A stretch of 64,000 bases of DNA, taken from the NCBI RefSeq assembly GCF_000377345.1, contig NZ_KB898038.1:268086-332085 (forward strand), written 5' to 3'. Position 1 is the stretch's first letter, and each line of letters begins with the position of its first letter. Made by a program: the position numbers and the translations under genes. Source of the DNA: Thioalkalivibrio sp. ALJ16. GTDB taxonomy: Bacteria > Pseudomonadota > Gammaproteobacteria > Ectothiorhodospirales > Ectothiorhodospiraceae. The notes under the pieces were generated by a model. The model saw only the letters and a list, made by a program, of their open reading frames with translations. It was not told where the DNA came from and searched no databases. Below are positions 11,156-21,189 of this stretch, one piece after another.

Positions 11156-14100
11156 CTACGCCGCCTGGGCGCGGATCAGCTCGACCCGGTTGCGCACGTA
11201 CAGGTAGTACAGCACCGGGATGATCACCAGCGTCAGCAGGGTGGAGACGAACACACCGAAGATCAGCGAGATCGCCAGGCCGGAGAAGATCGGGTCGTCG
11301 AGGATGAACCCGGCGCCGACCATCGCCGCCAGCCCGGTCAGGATGATCGGCTTGGCACGCACGGCCCCGGCATGCACCACCGCCTCGATCACGTCCACGC
11401 CGCGGCGGATCTCGTCGTTGATGAAGTCCACCAGCAGGATCGAATTGCGCACGATGATCCCGGCCAGCGCGATCATCCCGATCATCGAGGTCGCGGTGAA
11501 TTTGGCATCCATGAAGAAGGCGTCCATGAACGCATGCCCCGGCATCACCCCGATCACCGTCAGCGGGATCGGGGCCATGATGATCAGCGGCACCATGTAC
11601 GAGCGGAACTGCGCGACCACCAGCAGGTAGATCAGGATCAGACCCACCGAGTAGGCGATGCCCATGTCGCGGAAGGTCTCGTAGGTCACTTGCCACTCGC
11701 CGTCCCACTTCAGCGAGAAGTTGTACGGGTTCTCCGGCTGGCTGATGAACAGCTGCTCCAGCGGCTCGCCATAGGCCATCGGCGTGTCGCGCAGGCCGAA
11801 GAACATGTCGAACATGCCGTACAGCGGGCTGTCCAGCCCCCCGGCCAGGTCACCCATGACGTATACCACCGGCAGCAGGTTCTTGTGGTGGATGGAGCGC
11901 TCGAGGCTGGAGTCCACTACGTTGACCACCTCGGACAGCGGCACCAGGTTGCCGTCGCGCGAGCGCACCTTGAGCCCCAGCACCGGGTCCAGGCTGCCCT
12001 TCTCGGCCTGCTCGAACTCGAGCCGCACCGGCACCGCGTACTTCACGTTGGAACCGTAGAGGTAGGTCACGTCCTCGCCGGACAGTGCAGTCTCGATCGC
12101 CTGCACCACCGCCTGCTGCGACACGCCCAGGCGCGCGGCGCGCTCGCGGTCCACCTGCAGGATCTTCTTCGGCCCCGGGTATTCCACCGAGTCGTCGATG
12201 TCGGTGATGCCCGCGGTGTTCTCGAACACCTGGCGTACCTGCTTGGCGATCTCGATCTGGCCGTCATAGTCCGGACCGTAGATCTCGGCGACGATTGGCG
12301 ACATCACTGGCGGCCCCGGCGGGACCTCGACCACCTTCACGGCCGCACCGTGGCGGTCGGCGATCGCGTTGATCGCCTCGCGCACGCCGAGGGCGATGTC
12401 GTGGCTCTTGCGCGAGCGCTCGGACTCATGGGTCAGGTTCACCTGGATGTCCCCGACATGGCTGCCCTCGCGCAGGTAGTACTGCCGCACCAGGCCGTTG
12501 AAGTTGATTGGCGCGGCCGTGCCCGCGTAGGTCTGCACGTTGTCGACCTCCGGCACGGTCTTCAGGTAGTCGGCCATCTCGGACAGCACCAGGGAGGTGC
12601 GCTCCAGACTGGTCCCCTCCGGCATGTCCAGCACCACCTGGAACTCCGACTTGTCGTCAAACGGCAGCATCTTCATCACCACCAGCTGGAAATATGCCAG
12701 CGAGACGGAGCCCAGGATCAGCACCAGCGTGCCGACCCACAGTGCGAGACGGTTGGCCTTCTTGCGCCCGCCGGTCCCCAGGAACGGCATCAGCAGGGTG
12801 TTGAAGATCTTCATCAGGCCGGCAGAAGCACTCTCTGCCTCCGGGCCATGACCGCCACCCGCCGGGGCCGCGTGCTCGTGCTGCTCGGCCTGACGCCGCA
12901 GGACCTTGTACGTCAGCCACGGCGTGACCACATAGGCCACGGCCAGCGAGATGATCATCCCCATCGAGGCGTTGATCGGGATCGGGCTCATGTACGGGCC
13001 CATCAGGCCGGTGACGAAGGCCATCGGCAGCAGCGCCGCAATCACGGTGAAGGTTGCGAGAATCGTCGGCCCGCCCACCTCGTCGACCGCATACGGGATC
13101 GCCTCGAGCAGCTTCTTGCCCCCCTGGACCATGTGCCGGTGGATGTTCTCCACCACCACGATCGCATCGTCCACCAGGATCCCGATGGAGAAGATCAGCG
13201 CGAACAGCGATACGCGGTTGAGGGTGAAACCATAGGCCCAGGAGGCGAACAGCGTGATCGCCAGCGTGATCACCACGGCCACGCCGACGATGAAGGCCTC
13301 GCGCCAGCCCAGCGCGATCCAGACCAGGATCACCACCGACGCGGTCGCCAGGATCAGCTTCTGGATCAGGGTATTCGCCTTGTCGTCCGCGGTCGCCCCG
13401 TAGTTGCGGGTGATCGTGGTCTCGATGCCGTCCGGGATATAGGTGCCGCGCAGCTGTTCCAGCCGCTCGATCAGGGCATCGGCAATGTCCGGGGCGTTGG
13501 TGCCCGGCTGCTTGGCGATCGCGACCGTGACCGCCGGGTGGCTTTCGCCATGGCGGGCGCGGTCGCCGGCGGCCGCACCGTGGGCAAAGCGCACGTGCTC
13601 GGTCGCGTAGGCCGGGCCCTGCACCACCTCGGCCACGTCCTCCAGGTAGATCGGACGATCGTCATGCACGCCAACGACCAGCGCGCCGAAGGCCTCGGGT
13701 TCGGTGATGAAGTCCCCGGCCTGGATCAGGATCTCCTGGTCGTCCTGATAGAGCCGCCCGGCATCGCGCGAGAAGTTGGAGGCCTGCAGGCTGTCGCGCA
13801 GATCATCCACCGACAGGCCGTAGGCGGACAGCGTCTCCGGCTTGAAGCGCACGTGGACCACATGATCCGGCCCGCCGACGGTGTAGATATCGCGGGTGCC
13901 GGGCACGCGCTTGAGCTCGGACTCCAGCGCGTGTGCCACGCGCAGCAGGTCGTGCCCGCCGCGTGCCGCATCCTCGGTCCACAGCGTCACGTTGACGATC
14001 GGCACGTCATCAATGCCCATCGGGCGGATGATCGGCTCGCCGACCCCCAGCCCCTGGGGCAGCCAGTCCTGGTTGGAGAACACCTGGTTGTACAGGCGTA

Positions 14101-14461
14101 CCAGCGCCGCGGTGCGGTCCTCGCCGACCTCGAACTGGATGGTGATCTGCGCCATGTTCGGACGCGAGACGGAATAGATGTCGTCGATGCCCTCGATCTC
14201 CGAGAGCACCTGCTCGGCCGGCGTCGCCACCAGCTGCGCGACCTCCTCGGCGCTCGCCCCGGGGAACGGGATGAACACATCGGCCATGGTCACGTTGATC
14301 TGCGGCTCTTCCTCGCGCGGGGTCACGAGGATCGCGAACAGCCCCAGCAGCAGGCCCACCAGGGCCAGCAGCGGCGTAATCTGCGTGGTCAGGAAGGCCC
14401 TGGCAATGCGCCCGGAGATACCCATGCGGGCGGACGCCGCGTCCGTGCTGGCATCACTCAT
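11156..14461 (-). CDS. RND efflux transporter, inner-membrane pump (AcrB-like)
   Basis: This 1101-residue protein is a resistance-nodulation-division pump that exports a substrate using the proton gradient. It has the N-terminal membrane helix, a first periplasmic porter loop containing PFPGASAEEV, a membrane block with GILVDDAIVVVENIHRHM (the helix carrying the conserved Asp pair), a second large periplasmic loop, and a second block of helices. The length slightly exceeds the usual 1020-1050 residues. The Asp-Asp pattern resembles hydrophobic/multidrug pumps more than heavy-metal CusA-type pumps, but the substrate is not determined. Its start overlaps the adaptor stop by eight bases. No outer-membrane channel gene lies nearby, so it probably shares one encoded elsewhere. 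Confidence 0.95.
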   Translation of the reverse strand: MSDASTDAASARMGISGRIARAFLTTQITPLLALVGLLLGLFAILVTPREEEPQINVTMADVFIPFPGASAEEVAQLVATPAEQVLSEIEGIDDIYSVSRPNMAQITIQFEVGEDRTAALVRLYNQVFSNQDWLPQGLGVGEPIIRPMGIDDVPIVNVTLWTEDAARGGHDLLRVAHALESELKRVPGTRDIYTVGGPDHVVHVRFKPETLSAYGLSVDDLRDSLQASNFSRDAGRLYQDDQEILIQAGDFITEPEAFGALVVGVHDDRPIYLEDVAEVVQGPAYATEHVRFAHGAAAGDRARHGESHPAVTVAIAKQPGTNAPDIADALIERLEQLRGTYIPDGIETTITRNYGATADDKANTLIQKLILATASVVILVWIALGWREAFIVGVAVVITLAITLFASWAYGFTLNRVSLFALIFSIGILVDDAIVVVENIHRHMVQGGKKLLEAIPYAVDEVGGPTILATFTVIAALLPMAFVTGLMGPYMSPIPINASMGMIISLAVAYVVTPWLTYKVLRRQAEQHEHAAPAGGGHGPEAESASAGLMKIFNTLLMPFLGTGGRKKANRLALWVGTLVLILGSVSLAYFQLVVMKMLPFDDKSEFQVVLDMPEGTSLERTSLVLSEMADYLKTVPEVDNVQTYAGTAAPINFNGLVRQYYLREGSHVGDIQVNLTHESERSRKSHDIALGVREAINAIADRHGAAVKVVEVPPGPPVMSPIVAEIYGPDYDGQIEIAKQVRQVFENTAGITDIDDSVEYPGPKKILQVDRERAARLGVSQQAVVQAIETALSGEDVTYLYGSNVKYAVPVRLEFEQAEKGSLDPVLGLKVRSRDGNLVPLSEVVNVVDSSLERSIHHKNLLPVVYVMGDLAGGLDSPLYGMFDMFFGLRDTPMAYGEPLEQLFISQPENPYNFSLKWDGEWQVTYETFRDMGIAYSVGLILIYLLVVAQFRSYMVPLIIMAPIPLTVIGVMPGHAFMDAFFMDAKFTATSMIGMIALAGIIVRNSILLVDFINDEIRRGVDVIEAVVHAGAVRAKPIILTGLAAMVGAGFILDDPIFSGLAISLIFGVFVSTLLTLVIIPVLYYLYVRNRVELIRAQAA

Positions 14462-15500
14462 CGGCGCCCACCTGCTGATGTTCCTTCAGCCAGATCTGCG
14501 CGTGCACCGGGTCCAGCGCCACGCGCTCGCCCTCGGCCAGACCGCCGTGGATCTCGATCATGCCGTCATACTGGCGCCCGACCCGCACCTGGCGGAAACT
14601 CACGCGATCGGCGTCATCCACCACGTACACCGCCACCACCTCGCTGCGGTACACCACGGCATCCGTCGGCACCAGCAGGCGCTCGACGTCGTCCACCACA
14701 AAGGCGGTCTTCACGAACATGCCGGGGAACAGCCCCAGATCCTGCTGCTCCGGCAGATTCACGCGGATGCGGAAGGTGGAACTGGCGGGATCGGCATAGG
14801 GGAAGATGGTCAGGCTGTCGGCCGCCACCCGGTCACCGTTCAGCAGCACCTCGGCCGTGCGCTGCTCGCGCACCCGGTGGATCAGCCGCTGCGGCACATC
14901 CACCGCCACCCGCAGCTGATCCAGACTGATACCGGACAACAGCGGCGAACCCGGGCTGACCGATTCGCCAACCTCGACATGCCGCTCGGTCACGATGCCC
15001 GAGTACGGGGCATACACCTCGGTATATCCCAGCTGCTCGCGCGCCTCCTCGACCCGACCCTCGGCCGAGCGCAGCCGCGCCCGGGCGGACGCCAGCGCGG
15101 CCTCGGCACGGTCGAACTCGGAGCGCGACACCACCCCGCGGTCGAACACGTCACGGATGCGCTCGAACTCCGAACGGGCCTCGTTGAAGCGGGCGCGGGC
15201 CTCGGCCAGGTCGCCCTCGGCCTGGCTCACGCGCGCCTGCTGCTCGGTGTCGCTGACACGCACCAGCAGCTCGTCCGCCTCGACAAAGTCGTCGACATCC
15301 ACGTAGATCTCGCGGATCCGTCCGGAGGTCTGCGCCGAGATCGTGGAGCGCTGCACCGCCTCCACACGACCATCCAGGATGCGCTCCTGGGTGATCGACT
15401 GGCGTTCGGCGGTGGCCGTCTCGAACGGTAGCTCGGCCTGCGCCGACAACGGCAGCAGCAGCATGGCCCAGAGGGCCGGACGCATCCGGTTTCGTAGCAT
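14454..15500 (-). CDS. RND efflux periplasmic adaptor subunit (membrane fusion protein)
   Basis: This 348-residue HlyD/AcrA-type adaptor links the inner-membrane pump to an outer-membrane channel. The N-terminus has a signal peptide (MRPALWAMLLLPLSAQA) cleaved before ELPF. The lipoyl half-motifs flank an alpha-helical hairpin rich in Ala, Arg and Glu (about residues 95-165), followed by a beta-barrel and membrane-proximal domain. No lipobox Cys is present, so it is held by protein contacts or an uncleaved signal. It is the first gene of a two-gene operon with the pump. An AT-rich control region lies about 70 bases upstream. Confidence 0.93.
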   Translation of the reverse strand: MLRNRMRPALWAMLLLPLSAQAELPFETATAERQSITQERILDGRVEAVQRSTISAQTSGRIREIYVDVDDFVEADELLVRVSDTEQQARVSQAEGDLAEARARFNEARSEFERIRDVFDRGVVSRSEFDRAEAALASARARLRSAEGRVEEAREQLGYTEVYAPYSGIVTERHVEVGESVSPGSPLLSGISLDQLRVAVDVPQRLIHRVREQRTAEVLLNGDRVAADSLTIFPYADPASSTFRIRVNLPEQQDLGLFPGMFVKTAFVVDDVERLLVPTDAVVYRSEVVAVYVVDDADRVSFRQVRVGRQYDGMIEIHGGLAEGERVALDPVHAQIWLKEHQQVGADE

Positions 15501-15570
15501 GAGGCGTTCTTTCCTTGCGCTGGTGTCGCGACCCGGACCGCCATTGATGCCGGCCCGGTCCCTCCGCGAA

Positions 15571-15600
15571 CTATATATTAGTATTTTATAATTTACTGTT
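15571..15600. promoter_or_regulatory. AT-rich block in the divergent promoter region of the RND operon and MIF-like gene
   Basis: These 30 bases are almost entirely A and T inside very GC-rich DNA. They contain ATTA at 15577-15580 and its inverted copy TAAT at 15589-15592, separated by eight bases. The block sits 71 bases upstream of the efflux adaptor start and is a likely promoter or operator for that operon. The rest of the 301-base gap (15501-15801) shows only a weak possible plus-strand promoter for the MIF-like gene (CTGCAC at 15735, TATCAT at 15758, 17-base spacer). Confidence 0.45.
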
Positions 15601-15801
15601 TACCGATGCCCGGCGCAAGATTCCCCGGCCGTGACTCCGAGCCCCGGGGCCCGCCCGGGGTGCATCGCGCCCGCTCCCCTGCTGCGAGTATAGCCACGCC
15701 GCCCGGTCTTTCACGCCGCCGCGGCCTCCCGCCGCTGCACCGGCTCGGCGCTCCCCGTATCATAGCCGTCGATTCTTCGATCCGCCGAACCGGAGGAAGC
15801 C

Positions 15802-16143
15802 ATGCCACTGCTGCGCGTCGAGACCAACACCCGCCTGCCCGAGGACGCCGACGGCCTGTGCCAGCGCCTGTCCGCACAGGTCGCCGACTGGCTTGGCAAG
15901 CCCGAGTCCTACGTGATGGTCGCCTGCACGCACAACCCGGCGATGTGCTTTGCCGGCAGCAGCGACCCGCTCGCCTACTGCGAGCTGAAGAGCATCGGCC
16001 TGCCCGAGGGCCTGACCCGCGAACTGTCGCGCAAGCTGTGCGACGCACTGCAGTTGGAGCTGGGGCTGGCCCCGGCACGGGTATACATCGAATTCTCCGA
16101 CGCCCCGCGCCATTTCTGGGGCACCAACGGCACCACGTTCTGA
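15802..16143 (+). CDS. MIF/tautomerase-superfamily protein
   Basis: This 113-residue protein resembles macrophage migration inhibitory factor and related tautomerases. It keeps Pro2 directly after the initiator Met (MPLLRVETN), the catalytic base of the superfamily. [16 protein letters not shown] and the closing strand [16 protein letters not shown] match the family layout. Length is close to the usual 114 residues. The family enolises phenylpyruvate or similar keto acids; the natural substrate here is unknown. It stands alone, 58 bases before proS. Confidence 0.85.
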   Translation: MPLLRVETNTRLPEDADGLCQRLSAQVADWLGKPESYVMVACTHNPAMCFAGSSDPLAYCELKSIGLPEGLTRELSRKLCDALQLELGLAPARVYIEFSDAPRHFWGTNGTTF

Positions 16144-16201
16144 TCCTGCCCGGCACAGCCGGGCCCGACCTCCCTACTCAACCCGACAAGGCACTACCCC
16201 G

Positions 16202-17914
16202 ATGCGCGTCTCGCAATTCCCGCTGAACACCCTGAAGGAAACCCCGGCCGACGCCGAGATCGTCTCCCACCAGCTGATGCTGCGCGCCGGCTACATCCGG
16301 CGCCTGGCCTCCGGGCTGTACACCTGGCTGCCGCTGGGCCTGCGCGTGCTGCGCCGGGTGGAAGGCATCGTGCGCGAGGAGATGAACCGGGCCGGCGCGC
16401 TGGAGGTGCTGATGCCGGCGGTGCAACCCGCCGAGCTGTGGCAGGAATCCGGGCGCTGGGACTTCTACGGGGCCGAGCTGCTGCGCCTAAAGGACCGCCA
16501 CGAGCGCGACTTCTGCTTCGGCCCGACGCACGAGGAGGTGATCACCGATCTGGTGCGCCGCGAGATCCGCAGCTACCGCCAGCTGCCGGTCAACTACTAC
16601 CAGATCCAGACCAAGTTCCGCGACGAGCGCCGCCCGCGCTTCGGCGTGATGCGCGCCCGCGAATTCCTGATGAAGGACGCCTACTCCTTCCACCTGGATG
16701 CCGAATCGCTGGGACAGACCTACCAGCAGATGCACGCGGCCTATACTCGTATCTTCCAGCGCTGCGGCCTGGATTTCCGCGCGGTGGAGGCCGACACCGG
16801 CGCGATCGGCGGCAACGCCTCGCACGAATTCCACGTGCTCGCCAGCTCCGGCGAGGACGCGATTGCCTTTTCCCCGGGCGGCTACGCCGCGAACGTCGAG
16901 CTGGCCCCCTGTCCGCAGCCGGCACCGGCCCCTGCCCCCGGCGCAGCCATGGCGAAGGTCGCCACGCCCGATGTGCGCACCATCGACGATCTCGCGAAGT
17001 TCCTGGACATCCCGACCGAACGGACGGTGAAGACCCTGGTGGTCGCCGCCTCCGACGCAATCGACGCCGATCTGGTCGCCATCGTGCTGCGCGGCGACCA
17101 CGAACTGAACGCGGTGAAGGCCGAGAAGCACCCCTGGATCGCCGAGCCGCTGCGCATGGCCGAACCCGCCGAGATCCGTGCCGCCTTCGGTGCCGATCCC
17201 GGCTCGCTGGGGCCGGTGGACAGCCCGATCCCGGTGCTCGCCGACCAGGCCATGCTGGGCATGGCCGACTTCGTGGTTGGCGCCAACGAGAACGGCCACC
17301 ACCTGACCGGCGTGAACTGGGGCCGCGACCTGCCGCAGCCGGAGAGCGCCGACCTGCGCAACATCCTCGAGGGTGAACCGGCCCCGGACGGCTCCGGGGC
17401 GATCGAGATCCGCCGCGGCATCGAGGTCGGCCACATCTTCCAGCTCGGTGACAAGTACAGCCAGGCGCTGGGTGCCCGGGTGCTGGACGAGGACGGCCGC
17501 GAACAGGTGGTGACCATGGGCTGCTACGGCATCGGCGTCTCGCGCGTGGTCGCCGCGGCGATCGAGCAGAACTCCGACGAGCGCGGCATCTGCTGGCCCG
17601 GCGCCATCGCCCCCTTCGACATCGCCCTGTGCCCGATCGGTGCCAAGAAGTCCCAGCGCGTGCGCGAGGCCGCGGAGAAACTGCACGACGAGCTGGAGGC
17701 CGCCGGCTTCCAGGTCCTGCTGGATGATCGCGAACAGCGCCCCGGCGTGATGTTCGCCGACATGGAGCTGATCGGCATCCCGCACCGCCTGGTCATCGGC
17801 GAGCGCGGCCTCGACGCCGGCGAACTCGAATACCAGGCACGCACCGCCAGCGAGGCCGAACACCTCCCAATAGACGGCCTGCTCGACGCCCTGCGCCAAC
17901 GCCTGAACGGCTGA
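16202..17914 (+). CDS. proS: Prolyl-tRNA synthetase, bacterial type with editing domain
   Basis: This 570-residue class II synthetase charges tRNA-Pro. It opens [19 protein letters not shown], typical of the bacterial enzyme. Motif 2 lies in the [21 protein letters not shown] region, given here in overlapping parts. Between motifs 2 and 3 is the roughly 180-residue inserted editing domain that hydrolyses mischarged alanyl-tRNA-Pro. Motif 3 is [13 protein letters not shown], followed by the C-terminal anticodon-binding domain. The permease gene starts 17 bases after its stop, suggesting a shared transcript. Confidence 0.98.
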   Translation: MRVSQFPLNTLKETPADAEIVSHQLMLRAGYIRRLASGLYTWLPLGLRVLRRVEGIVREEMNRAGALEVLMPAVQPAELWQESGRWDFYGAELLRLKDRHERDFCFGPTHEEVITDLVRREIRSYRQLPVNYYQIQTKFRDERRPRFGVMRAREFLMKDAYSFHLDAESLGQTYQQMHAAYTRIFQRCGLDFRAVEADTGAIGGNASHEFHVLASSGEDAIAFSPGGYAANVELAPCPQPAPAPAPGAAMAKVATPDVRTIDDLAKFLDIPTERTVKTLVVAASDAIDADLVAIVLRGDHELNAVKAEKHPWIAEPLRMAEPAEIRAAFGADPGSLGPVDSPIPVLADQAMLGMADFVVGANENGHHLTGVNWGRDLPQPESADLRNILEGEPAPDGSGAIEIRRGIEVGHIFQLGDKYSQALGARVLDEDGREQVVTMGCYGIGVSRVVAAAIEQNSDERGICWPGAIAPFDIALCPIGAKKSQRVREAAEKLHDELEAAGFQVLLDDREQRPGVMFADMELIGIPHRLVIGERGLDAGELEYQARTASEAEHLPIDGLLDALRQRLNG

Positions 17915-17930
17915 ACCCGGGGCGACCACG

Positions 17931-19793
17931 ATGGAAGAGGTCGCCTTCACCCTGGAGATGGGGATCGTATTCGGCCTGCTGGGGCTGACGATCCTGCTGT
18001 TCGTGACGGAGGTGATCCGGATCGACCTGGCGGCGCTGAGCGTGCTGTTCCTCCTCGGCATGGTCGCGCTGGTGCCGGGGGTGGCGCCGATCGTCGAGGG
18101 CGAGGCGCTGTTTTCCGGCTTTGCCTCGAACGCGGTGATCGCGATCATCGCGGTGATGATCATCGGCAAGGGGCTGGACCGTTCCGGGGTGATGAACCGC
18201 CTGGCCGACCTGATCCTGCGCTTTGGCGGGCATACCGAGCGCCGCGTGATGGCCACCACCTCGGGGGCCGTGGGCATCATCACCAGCTTCATGCAGAACA
18301 TCGGGGCCGCCGCCCTGTTCATGCCGGTGATCAACCGCATCGGCGCGGCCGCGCGCATCCCCCGCTCGCGCCTGCTGATGCCGATGGGCTTTGCCGCGAT
18401 CGTCGGCGGCACCCTGACGCTGGTGGCCTCCAGCCCGCTGATCCTGCTCAACGACCTGCTGCCCGGCGGGGTCGAGGGCTTCGGGCTGTTCGACGTCACC
18501 CCGATCGGACTCGCCCTGCTGGGTACGCTGATCCTCTACTTCGCGCTGTTCGGACGCTGGGTCCTGCCAGCCCGCGATCCGCAGACCGAGGACCCGGACG
18601 AGAGCCGGGTACAGACCACCTCGGCCTGGTTCCGTGATGTCTACGGGATGGACTTCGGCGTGCGCGAAGCGCGCCTGGGCGAGGACAGCTCGCTGGCCGG
18701 GATGCGCGTGGGCGACTTCGAGGCGGCCTTCGGGGTGCACGTGGTCGGCGTGACCGCAGACGACGAAACCCGCATCGAGCCAAACCGCGAGATCGAACTG
18801 GAACGCGGCGCGCATCTGGCCATCCTCGGTCCGGTCACCACTATCGAGAAGACCTGCCACGAGACCGGCACGATGCTGAAGGACGAGCTGGACGTGTTCA
18901 CCCGCGCCCTGTCCGCCCGCCACGGCGGTATCGCGGAGGTGATCATCCCGCCCGGCTCCGACCTGATCGGCCAGACCGTGCGCGACAAGGGGATGCGGCG
19001 CAGCTACGGCATCTCGGTACTGCGCATCCAGCGCGGCGATGACCTGATCATCGACGCGGTCCCGGATACCCCGCTCAAGGCGGGGGACACCCTGGTCGTG
19101 CACACGCCCTGGGAGAACCTGCAGGCACTGGAGGACGATCGCGATTTCGTCGTCGTCACCAGCCGCTATCCGCGGCGCAAGCAGGAGGCCTCGCGGACCC
19201 ATCGTCCGCTCGCAGCGCTCGGTTCCCTTGCGCTGGGGCTGGCACTGGTGCTGTTCACCGACCTGCCGCTGGCGCTGGCGCTGCTCGGCGGGGCCCTGGG
19301 GATGATCTTCACCGGCGTGATCACGATGGACGAGGCCTATCGCGGCATCAGCTGGAAGACGGTATTTCTGCTCGCCTCGCTGATCCCGCTGGGGCTTGCG
19401 GTGGAGAACTCCGGCGCCGGTGAGTGGATCGCGACCAACGGAATGGCGCAGCTGGAGGGGATGCCGGTCTGGGTGCTGCAGGTCGCGGTGTTCCTGCTGA
19501 CCACCTTCTTCACGCTGGTAATGTCCAACGTCGGGGCGACGATTCTGCTGGTCCCGCTGGCGGTCAGCTTCGCGAGCGTCGCCCAGGGCATGGGCATCGA
19601 CGCCGACCCGCGGGTGTTCGCCCTGATCGTGGCGATCGCCGCGTCCAACTCCTTCCTGCTGCCCACCCATCAGGTCAATGCGCTGATCATGGACCCGGGT
19701 GGCTACCGCGTGGCCGACTACCTGCGTGCCGGCACCGGTGTGACCCTGCTGTTCATGGTCGTCTCGCTGATCGTGATCAACCTGCTCTTCTGA
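17931..19793 (+). CDS. SLC13-family permease with two TrkA-C domains
   Basis: This 620-residue inner-membrane transporter has membrane helices in both halves separated by two cytoplasmic TrkA-C (RCK_C) ligand-binding domains at about residues 235-415. The N-terminal half contains FMQNIGAAALFMP and the C-terminal half TLVMSNVGATILLVPL, repeat motifs of the divalent-anion/sodium symporter fold. Relatives carry dicarboxylates, citrate, phosphate or sulfate. In algae and bacteria the TrkA-C-containing branch has been linked to sulfate, but nothing here fixes the substrate. It follows proS closely. Confidence 0.88.
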   Translation: MEEVAFTLEMGIVFGLLGLTILLFVTEVIRIDLAALSVLFLLGMVALVPGVAPIVEGEALFSGFASNAVIAIIAVMIIGKGLDRSGVMNRLADLILRFGGHTERRVMATTSGAVGIITSFMQNIGAAALFMPVINRIGAAARIPRSRLLMPMGFAAIVGGTLTLVASSPLILLNDLLPGGVEGFGLFDVTPIGLALLGTLILYFALFGRWVLPARDPQTEDPDESRVQTTSAWFRDVYGMDFGVREARLGEDSSLAGMRVGDFEAAFGVHVVGVTADDETRIEPNREIELERGAHLAILGPVTTIEKTCHETGTMLKDELDVFTRALSARHGGIAEVIIPPGSDLIGQTVRDKGMRRSYGISVLRIQRGDDLIIDAVPDTPLKAGDTLVVHTPWENLQALEDDRDFVVVTSRYPRRKQEASRTHRPLAALGSLALGLALVLFTDLPLALALLGGALGMIFTGVITMDEAYRGISWKTVFLLASLIPLGLAVENSGAGEWIATNGMAQLEGMPVWVLQVAVFLLTTFFTLVMSNVGATILLVPLAVSFASVAQGMGIDADPRVFALIVAIAASNSFLLPTHQVNALIMDPGGYRVADYLRAGTGVTLLFMVVSLIVINLLF

Positions 19794-19827
19794 GGGAAGC
19801 ACTGGGCCCGGGCCCGGTTCAGGGCCG

Positions 19828-19858
19828 GTACAGGAAACTCGTACAGACTCCGGTACAA
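19828..19858. repeat. Three short GTACA direct repeats upstream of a lipoprotein gene
   Basis: GTACAG at 19828, GTACAG at 19841 and GTACAA at 19853 lie in tandem, 13 and 12 bases apart, ending 20 bases before the lipoprotein start. The regular spacing, a little over one helical turn, could mark a regulator site, but three short words can arise by chance. Confidence 0.3.
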
Positions 19859-19877
19859 ACCCACACGGGAACCGCGC

Positions 19878-20483
19878 ATGCCCGCAACACTTCGTCTGTA
19901 CCCGGCCCTGGCATTCCTCGCGCTGCTGCTGGCCGCCTGCAGCCCGCGGATCTACGGGGTAAGCGAGGAACAGTGGGACGCCATGGGCGAGGCCGAACGG
20001 GTCGAGGCCATCCGCGCCTGGGAATCGGTGCAGAAGGCGCGCGAGGCCCGGCTGCAGGCCGAGGCCGAACAGGAGGCGGCGCTGGCGGCCGAACGCGCCG
20101 AGCGGGTCGCGGCCATCCGCAATGGCCAGGCCGGTCTGCCCGGAGACCTGATCCGCGTCAGTCTCAGCGGCGGGACGCTGCGGATCGGCGGGCGCGAACG
20201 CGCGCTGGAGCCAACCGCATTCACCCTGGCCAGCGGCGAATCACGCCGCATCGAGGTCCATGCCGAGCGCTACCGCAGCGAACTCGAGGTCGCCTTCGAT
20301 GACGGTCTGCTGCTGATTGACCTGCCGCGCCATTCGCGCACCGGGGCGGCCCGCCTCGCCTGGGACGGCGCCTGGATGCAGGGCGCCGAGACCCGTATCG
20401 ATTCAGAAGGCCCACACCGGCTGCGCGACGTGCGCGCCTATGTCCAGGTCATCCCGCCACCCCTGCGAGCCCCAAGACGCTAG
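19878..20483 (+). CDS. Putative lipoprotein, unknown function
   Basis: This 201-residue exported protein has a signal peptide ending in the lipobox LLAAC, so it is probably lipid-anchored at Cys21. A helical, Ala/Glu/Arg-rich segment (about residues 30-85) looks like a coiled coil. A beta-rich domain follows, containing RVSLSGGTLRIGGRERAL. The family was not recognised. It stands between the SLC13 permease and the oppositely oriented acylphosphatase gene. Confidence 0.75.
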   Translation: MPATLRLYPALAFLALLLAACSPRIYGVSEEQWDAMGEAERVEAIRAWESVQKAREARLQAEAEQEAALAAERAERVAAIRNGQAGLPGDLIRVSLSGGTLRIGGRERALEPTAFTLASGESRRIEVHAERYRSELEVAFDDGLLLIDLPRHSRTGAARLAWDGAWMQGAETRIDSEGPHRLRDVRAYVQVIPPPLRAPRR

Positions 20484-20519
20484 CCGTAATCCCTCGGTCG
20501 GTTGGCCACGGGCCCCGGC

Positions 20520-20810
20520 TCATCCAGTGGTAAAGCCCGCCGGAGGCGGGTCCGGCAGCGCGATCTCGTCGGCCTCCACCGCATCCACGCGCGCCCCGCC
20601 GGGGCCTTCGGCCAGCCATTCCTCCAGCTCGTCCAGCGCCACCCGGGGGCCTACGGCCAGGACCTCGACGCTGCCATCGGGCTGGTTGCGGGCGTGGCCG
20701 GTCAGCCCCCTTCGCCGCGCCTGGTCACGGGTGGAGGCGCGAAAGAACACACCCTGCACCCGCCCCCTGACATGCCAGCGGCGGGCATGGTTATCATTGG
20801 CGTCCGTCAT
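20520..20810 (-). CDS. acyP: Acylphosphatase
   Basis: This 96-residue enzyme hydrolyses acyl phosphates. The signature GRVQGVFFRASTRDQA contains the catalytic Arg, and the Asn of GHARNQPDGSVEV matches the second catalytic residue. The start is the ATG at 20810, which gives the usual length of about 90-100; the open frame continues upstream only as an antisense shadow of the arsC-like gene. It is divergent from that gene, with 22 bases between starts. Confidence 0.93.
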   Translation of the reverse strand: MTDANDNHARRWHVRGRVQGVFFRASTRDQARRRGLTGHARNQPDGSVEVLAVGPRVALDELEEWLAEGPGGARVDAVEADEIALPDPPPAGFTTG

Positions 20811-20832
20811 CGTTGTCCTCCGGAGTGGATTC

Positions 20833-21189
20833 ATGTCCGATGCCCCTACGCTGTACCACAACCCGCGCTGCAGCAAGTCGCGCGCGGCCCTGGCGCTACT
20901 GCGCGAACAGGGCGTGGAACCGCAGATCGTCGAATACCTGAAGACGCCGCCGGATGCCGCCACCCTGCGCGCCATCGTCGACCGGCTGGGCATCGCCCCG
21001 CGCGAGCTGCTGCGCACCGGCGAGACGGAATACCGCGAACTGGGGCTGAAGGACGCCGAACTGGATGACGAGGCCCTGATCCAGACCATGGTGCAGCACC
21101 CGAAACTGATCGAAAGGCCGATCCTGGTCGCCGGGGAGCAGGCCCGCATCGGCCGCCCGCCGGAACAGGTGCTGGAGATCCTGGCGTGA
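20833..21189 (+). CDS. ArsC-family reductase (YfgD-like)
   Basis: This 118-residue glutaredoxin-linked ArsC-type protein has the catalytic Cys in HNPRCSKSR at about residue 13. Conserved Arg residues follow in LIERPILV and RIGRPPE. Classical ArsC reduces arsenate, but the paralogue YfgD sits next to hda and a PerM-type transporter in enterobacteria, and this locus has the same neighbours. No ars regulator or pump is present, so arsenate resistance is not a safe call. It overlaps wrbA by four bases (ATGA-type coupling). Confidence 0.9.
   Translation: MSDAPTLYHNPRCSKSRAALALLREQGVEPQIVEYLKTPPDAATLRAIVDRLGIAPRELLRTGETEYRELGLKDAELDDEALIQTMVQHPKLIERPILVAGEQARIGRPPEQVLEILA

Noticed and set aside
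11372..14929. An 1185-residue open frame on the plus strand
   Set aside because: It is the antisense shadow of the RND pump and adaptor genes, with His/Asp/Gln-rich composition and no domains.
20833..21189. Arsenic resistance determinant
   Set aside because: There is no ars regulator, pump or methylase nearby, and the setting matches the YfgD paralogue beside hda.
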